A stretch of 64,000 nucleotides of DNA, taken from assembly GCF_000143415.4 (NCBI RefSeq), contig NW_003314434.1, positions 86,603 through 150,602 of the forward strand, in the 5' to 3' direction. Of this stretch, positions 59,546-64,000 are shown piece by piece. Made by a program: the position numbers and the translations under genes. How positions within the stretch are numbered: the first letter of the stretch is position 1; every line of letters begins with the position of its first letter. The notes below the pieces were generated by a model. That model was not told where the DNA came from, ran no database searches, and saw nothing but the letters and a program-made list of their open reading frames with translations. This stretch comes from Selaginella moellendorffii (lineage: Eukaryota > Streptophyta > Lycopodiopsida > Selaginellales > Selaginellaceae).

Positions 59546-60997
59546 TTATGTTTTGCCAAAGAAACCAAAGAGACCTTTGATAGCTTTGACAGCATTCTCA
59601 TTGAATATAGGCTCGTCATACTTGTCAATCAACGCTTTAAATTCCGGTGATGCTCTCAAGCTTGCCAGATCTTCATCAGTTCTTATTTTCTGCAGGACAT
59701 TTCTCTCTTTCAGAAAACTACCTGATTTTTCGTTTCTCACCTTATAATCCTCAAAACCAGCCTCCAGAGCCTCCCCCAGAGCTGAAAGCCCTGCTTCAAC
59801 CTTGCCACAAAGAAACAGACCACTATTAGAGATCAATGAGAGCAACGAAAACATTTATCTGATGGTCACCTGGTCAAGTTTTGCGTAGCAGCACGCTACA
59901 TTGTAGCTGGCGATTGCTTCTTCAAGCCCCTCGGGCTTGGATCCAAGTACAGACTCGAATTTTGACAGTGCTTCTTGATAGGCTGATTTTCTGGATAGAA
60001 ATATTCAAGTTAACAACGTCGTGATTCAAATCGGTCGTACGTACTTGTAGAGTTGAAGGCCATCCCGAAGGTCCTCTTCTCTTTGCTTCTTGAGCTGCAT
60101 TTTTCGATTTTAGTTTTGGATCTGGAATTTGTTGATAAGTTTCTAGATTCCGATGATGGGCAAAACTAAGAAATTTCACCTGGATTTCACGAAGCTGCTC
60201 ACTGATGACATTCGCGTTTCTTTGCGCTGCGAGTTTCCCAGACGATACAGCCTGATCTTCTCTTTCTCCCTTCGAGATGAGAAAATCTCGGTAAGATACA
60301 GATGAGAAAAAAAAACAAGTCATGACCAACCGTATTTTTTTTGCATCTTCATGAGAAGAGGTCCAATTCTTTGACGAACAGTGTACATTGTGCGTCCATA
60401 CTCTGCCGCTGGCCAGATCTCATTCCCAAAGACAGCACTAGCATTACAAAGAAAAAGATGGTAAAAACACGATGGCATTACCTTGTCGCAAGAACTTTGT
60501 CCCCTGGCTGGAACATCTTTGTTTTCGCTGCACTCCCGCCAGGAGCAAGAGCATCGATGTATGTTCCACTATCGGACCCTTTGTAGAATTTGATCCCATA
60601 CGGCTTCTCAATCTCTACCTCATAGAATTCGTCGGGTTTGCTACCACTACTGCTACTTGTACTAGCGCTAGAATCCTTGGATTCCCCGGTGGTGACCGTC
60701 CCAATGCTAGATGAATCGGCACTACTGGCAGCTGCCAAGATCGATCCCGTGTTGCCGATTCTCTGCGGGAAGGTGAGCTTCCTCTCGAAATTCCTGGAGC
60801 TGGCTTGCCACCGCCGTGGCTGAAGAGGCAAATGCCACAAATGCTGCTGCTGCTGCTGCCACTGGCGATCTTACCAGGAATCCCAGTGGCGCCACCTTGA
60901 TTGAGGATGGCGCCGCCGCTCCACAGCGCTGCCCCGGCCGCCATCGCCGCTCGGAGGATGAAGAAGCGGGAGGACATAAAAAATAAAAGAGCGCCAT
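59546..60997 (-). CDS. MET1: MET1/ZKT: PDZ-TPR thylakoid protein of photosystem II assembly
   Basis: About seven exons. After a Ser/Ala-rich chloroplast-transit-like first exon comes a PDZ domain (DEFYEVEIEKPYGIKFYKGS, GTYIDALAPGGSAAKTKMFQ, PGDKVLAT), then AVFGNEIWPAAEYGRTMYTV and RQRIGPLLMKMQKKY. A K-box-like coiled coil follows (RNANVISEQLREIQ, KKQREEDLRDGLQLYK). TPR-like repeats come next (LSKFESVLGSKPEGLEEAIA, SYNVACCYAKLDQ, VEAGLSALGEALEAGFEDYK), ending in NENAVKAIKGLFGFFGKT. This is the domain order of Arabidopsis MET1 (also ZKT), a stroma-side thylakoid protein that aids photosystem II supercomplex formation and repair. The start is ambiguous: 60977 (MSSRFF) or 60997 (MALFYF), depending on which acceptor of the first intron (GTAAGA donor near 60875) is used. 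Confidence 0.9.
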
Positions 60998-61030
60998 AGC
61001 TTCGTCCACGTGGCCACGTGGACGAAGCTA
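60997..61030. promoter_or_regulatory. Perfect 34-bp palindrome with two G-boxes at the MET1 5' end
   Basis: The 17 bases from 60997 are followed at once by their exact reverse complement, with no spacer. It contains CACGTG at 61007-61012 and at 61015-61020, as two back-to-back CCACGTGG cores. G-boxes bind bZIP (HY5) and bHLH (PIF) factors that control photosynthesis genes, which suits MET1. One end touches the upstream candidate start codon, so if transcription begins farther up, the palindrome lies in the 5' UTR and could form a stem in the RNA. Confidence 0.7.
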
Positions 61031-63200
61031 CCACTGAAATTCCTTGGACTTATTCTAGAATATACCTTACGGCGGCATATTCGATTTGGCATATTCGCTT
61101 CTAACATAATGTTTATAGATAGTAAATTTTCTTAAGTTGTTTTATATCTGTGTTAAACAAATGCCCTTTCTCATTTTTTAAATAAACTAGATATAAAACT
61201 CTTTTTAAGAGGTAAACTTATATGACCTTTTTGAAAGCCATTATGAGTTCTTGGGATATAGGTATATTAATTGGGGTTTGACCTTACAAAACCGTTTTAC
61301 TTTATCAACTAAAAAATAATTCTTCTTTTTTTCCATTATATATTTTTTCCATTTTGGAGTCATTACCAACAATCAAAATTTGAATTAAATATATTGGTTT
61401 CTACCATTCTTTTCTCCTTTGCTCAATTGAGCTTGCATGCCATTACAGCCAGCATGGCTAGAGCCAACACTAGTATGCAGCTAAGGCCATGCACTTTGCC
61501 ATGACAAGTACCATAGCCAACATGAGCCAATTCTAGGGCATGGGCCAATGCCAATATGCTGTCCAGTTCCCATCCAACTGATTTCATTGTAAAACTTTGA
61601 TAAGATATAAAAGACAAAAAACTATGATTTTATAAAATATTTATAAGTGCCTAGACCATGCTATAAAGCCATGCATTTAAACAGGTGGTTCCATTGTTTT
61701 CCTAAGGTTTTCTACCTTGGTTAATAATCTCTAAAATTTAAGAAACCAGGGTTAATCTGACTCTGAATCTTCTTTTGTAAATATGTATGACCAACTTCTT
61801 TTTGTCCAAATTTTTGTTCAAAGGTAGCAACTCTAACATAAACCCCCCACCCCAACGGTTTCTCTTAATTATTTTCAAAGGCCTCTCCTTTGGAGGGCTT
61901 CCTACTCTTCTTATTTGCTTAGTTTTAATTATGGCAAAGTTGAATATGAACAAAAGAAAATAGAAAAGGAGGTCTTAAGTGTAATTCCATTTTGTTTAAG
62001 CTTTTTTCTTTTGTTCTGCCTAAGATATAAAAACATTTACCTTTTCATCATTCCCAGCTATTGCCTGTCCTCAAGCAGTCGAATTCTCTAAATCCTGCTC
62101 TAGATTGCTGAGCTTGGTCTTCATAGTGACAAGCTCGACGCTTCAGCATAGATTGTCAAGTTTTTGACATATCATCTAATTCTTCTAGTCAAGCATGGCG
62201 ATGTGCTAATCCTGGCGGGTGATACACTCTACATCAGTGGATGTGAAAGTCAAGATTGTGCTTTTGAGTTTTTTGGATTATATGGTGTTGATGATTTTGC
62301 TCACCCATGACTCAATCCACTTTCTTGGTAATTGTCTTGAGGTAGCTCAAGACTTGCACTTAGTACTTTGTAGTTTCCTCATCTTCTATCGGTTGCATTG
62401 GCTTGTCAACTGGCTGCTTGCCTCCCTTGATGTGTTGAGCAAGTTCCTCCATGAAGCTTCGGACTGCTAGCTGGCTAGGTTGATTCGCGGACTTGTGCAC
62501 AAAGGCGCAACTAGCTTTGACTTTATAGTGCTGCTGTAGTGTCTACTACTGCTGTGGTTGCCTCATTTTGCTAGACTTATCAGTCAAGGGTGTGTCGTTA
62601 TCAAATGGATAGGTGGATTGGAGAAACTTTAACCCATACTCCTTTAGTTCACATAGACCCTCTTTTGTAGCCTTATCGTCTTTGTCCTATTGAGTTTTTT
62701 GGCCATGATTTTCTTGGCCTAAACTCACCTCATTGGATATATCTACAGCCAATGGTTTTGCAACATCTATAGGCACATTATGTGTTGAATTTTGTGGCTT
62801 AAATTTTGGAATTTCTTCCACAACTTCGACATTCATCATTTGCCTAGTGTTATCCATTTGTGTATTCATCACTTCTTCGATGCTCAAAGAGATTTGTCTA
62901 GGCATCAGAATTGTCTTTGTAGACATAGACAAATTACAATTTTGTTCTTGATCTGGGCATAGCATTTTATCACCATACTTATTGTGTTTAGCTTTTCTAC
63001 AGCATACTTAGCCACTGGATTTCTAGAGGTCTCACAGTTTGGATTTTTGGATTTAGGTAAAATTTCTTTTTAAGGGGAGAATTTTCCTCGCTTGAATCTG
63101 TATTCTCCTCCACTTCCACATCCCTCTCTATTTCCCTCAGAAGAGATACTAAAGGTGGTGGCTCAATAACAAGGTGAGGCGCAAGATCCTCCTAAGTAGT
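61031..63200. other. AT-rich DNA with possible retroelement debris
   Basis: About 2.2 kb upstream of MET1. 61100-62040 is AT-rich with nothing readable, apart from a local cluster of CATGCCA/GCCAATGC-like words at 61435-61560. 62040-63190 has short frames on both strands (62219-62470 plus, 62687-62965 minus) that resemble neither the local genes nor a clear Gag; the mixture of Gln/Asn-rich text and stops suggests old retroelement sequence. No gene is claimed. Confidence 0.4.
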
Positions 63201-63224
63201 TGTAGCGCACGTGGTTTTGACCCT

Positions 63225-63253
63225 TTATCCTATGGTGATTTACCATAGGATAA
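63225..63253. repeat. Perfect hairpin in the inverted family B copy
   Basis: TTATCCTATGGT, 5-base spacer, ACCATAGGATAA: the same arms as at 10313-10341. Confidence 0.8.
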
Positions 63254-63286
63254 CACCACGAAGCGGAACCTAAACCCTCTTTGTGC

Positions 63287-63333
63287 CACGTGACAGATGC
63301 CACGTGTCACATGCCACGTGTCCATGCCACGTG
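63287..63333. promoter_or_regulatory. Four-copy G-box array inside family B
   Basis: CACGTG occurs at 63287, 63301, 63315 and 63328, embedded in tandem variants of a 13-14-bp unit (ATGCCACGTGTC). The copy at 9240-10363 has only two. An expanded G-box cluster inside an LTR-like repeat could act as a bZIP/bHLH-responsive promoter element; that is inference. Confidence 0.55.
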
Positions 63334-64000
63334 TCCACAGGAACCCGAGGTTCAGGGCCTTGGGCCACTGAACGAAGGAACGGTGCCAAACTCCTAAGCG
63401 TGACGCCAAGGAGTGATGGAACCGGACCACGGAGCAACTCCCGAGCATACAGCCCAAGGAGCGAAGGGACAGGGGCCTGGAGCGACTTGGAATAGTCCTA
63501 GAGCAACCAGCATCCCAATGCCAGGACCAGCACGCAAAACGGAGCCAAACGGAGTCTGGCGCTATTTCGGCATACCGGTGGCCTAACGTGAGAGTATGGG
63601 TACTCCACCAGCTAGCATGGAATGGAACTTGGGCTTAGACCCAAGCCGGACGCAGAACAAGGACAGGCACGCAAGCGGGAGCTAGACTATGCCTCAGGTT
63701 GGTCGGCCATGCCCGACCTACCCCCTATCCCTACTATACATTTGGAACCCCCCATAGCCCCCCCCCCTTGAGGAACACACGCTTTGGGCTTTCACCCCAA
63801 GCCTCCCTTAGTATCTGGAGTTAGTCTCTGGGACAAGCTCGAAACTTACTAATTATGGAATGTCCCTAGATTGCGAATTTGGACACGGGACGAACACCAT
63901 TGTGTTCAGGACGATCTCTACATTCCGTAGATATGCCAAATGAGCAAATCTGGACACTTTCCATAAATAGCATTTGGGACGAATTAAGACTAACATAAAG

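Larger units (their letters stand above)
63201..64000 (-). mobile_element. LTR-like repeat, family B, inverted copy running off the window
   Basis: The reverse complement matches about 9573-10363 closely over its full length: GAGGCTTGGGGTGAAAGCCC, AGGCCACCGGTATGC, GGAGTTGCTCCGTGGTCCGG and the 12-bp-arm hairpin are shared. The unit is cut by the window edge. It has no coding frame; the short open frames at 63230-63495 are chance. Confidence 0.75.

Noticed and set aside
1-64000. CRISPR array, bacterial operon or phage-like system
   Set aside because: No regular repeat-spacer array; the tandem repeats are GA-rich minisatellites without unique spacers, and the genes are intron-rich plant genes.

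Overview
This window looks like nuclear DNA of a land plant with a very compact gene space, most probably a lycophyte of the Selaginella type; the species is an inference. Reasons: nearly every gene is split by many very short GT-AG introns (about 45-100 bp). The gene set is plant-specific: BZR1/BES1 factor, purine permease, oil-body-associated DUF1264 protein, zinc-knuckle SHAQKYF MYB, callose synthases and the thylakoid protein MET1. The island is flanked by decayed LTR retrotransposons primed by a methionyl-tRNA-like site. Gene calls rest on translated motifs and hand-placed splice sites, not on database searches.

Layout. 1-11.2 kb: nested, decayed LTR retrotransposon sequence in three similar modules (internal region, purine-rich 12-bp minisatellite, LTR-like sequence); a second LTR-like family (called B here) ends the domain. 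12.3-15.5 kb: decayed gag-protease remains of another retroelement. 15.7-25.4 kb, all minus strand: BZR1/BES1, cereblon (CRBN), purine permease, and a conserved-looking coiled-coil protein of unknown function. 25.7-36.1 kb: OBAP1 (+), BTB-LRR protein FBL11 (-), MYBS3-like MYB (+), F-box/LRR protein FBL15/SLOMO-like (+). 36.4-53.4 kb: two GSL8/CalS10-type callose synthase genes head to head. The minus copy lacks the N-terminal domain and runs in frame at its 3' end into the C-terminal domain of an alanyl-tRNA synthetase. Further AlaRS exons lie beyond it in permuted order. 53.5-57.2 kb: an unrecognised acidic/Gly-rich gene, PPR gene debris on both strands and a weak hypothetical gene. 57.2-59.5 kb: AT-rich DNA with a small TRIM-like element and a decayed family B copy. 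59.5-61.0 kb: MET1 (PDZ-TPR photosystem II assembly factor) with a perfect 34-bp double-G-box palindrome at its 5' end. 61.0-64.0 kb: AT-rich debris, then an inverted family B repeat that continues past the window end.

The genes do not form one pathway. They are housekeeping and regulatory plant genes packed with short divergent promoters: about 260 bp for FBL11/MYB, 300 bp for coiled-coil/OBAP1 and 516 bp for the callose synthase pair. The most unusual points are the callose synthase-AlaRS reading-frame fusion, the permuted AlaRS fragments, the N-terminally shortened callose synthase paralogue, the altered zinc site of the cereblon, the MET1 palindrome, and the minisatellites sitting exactly where a retrotransposon polypurine tract should be.
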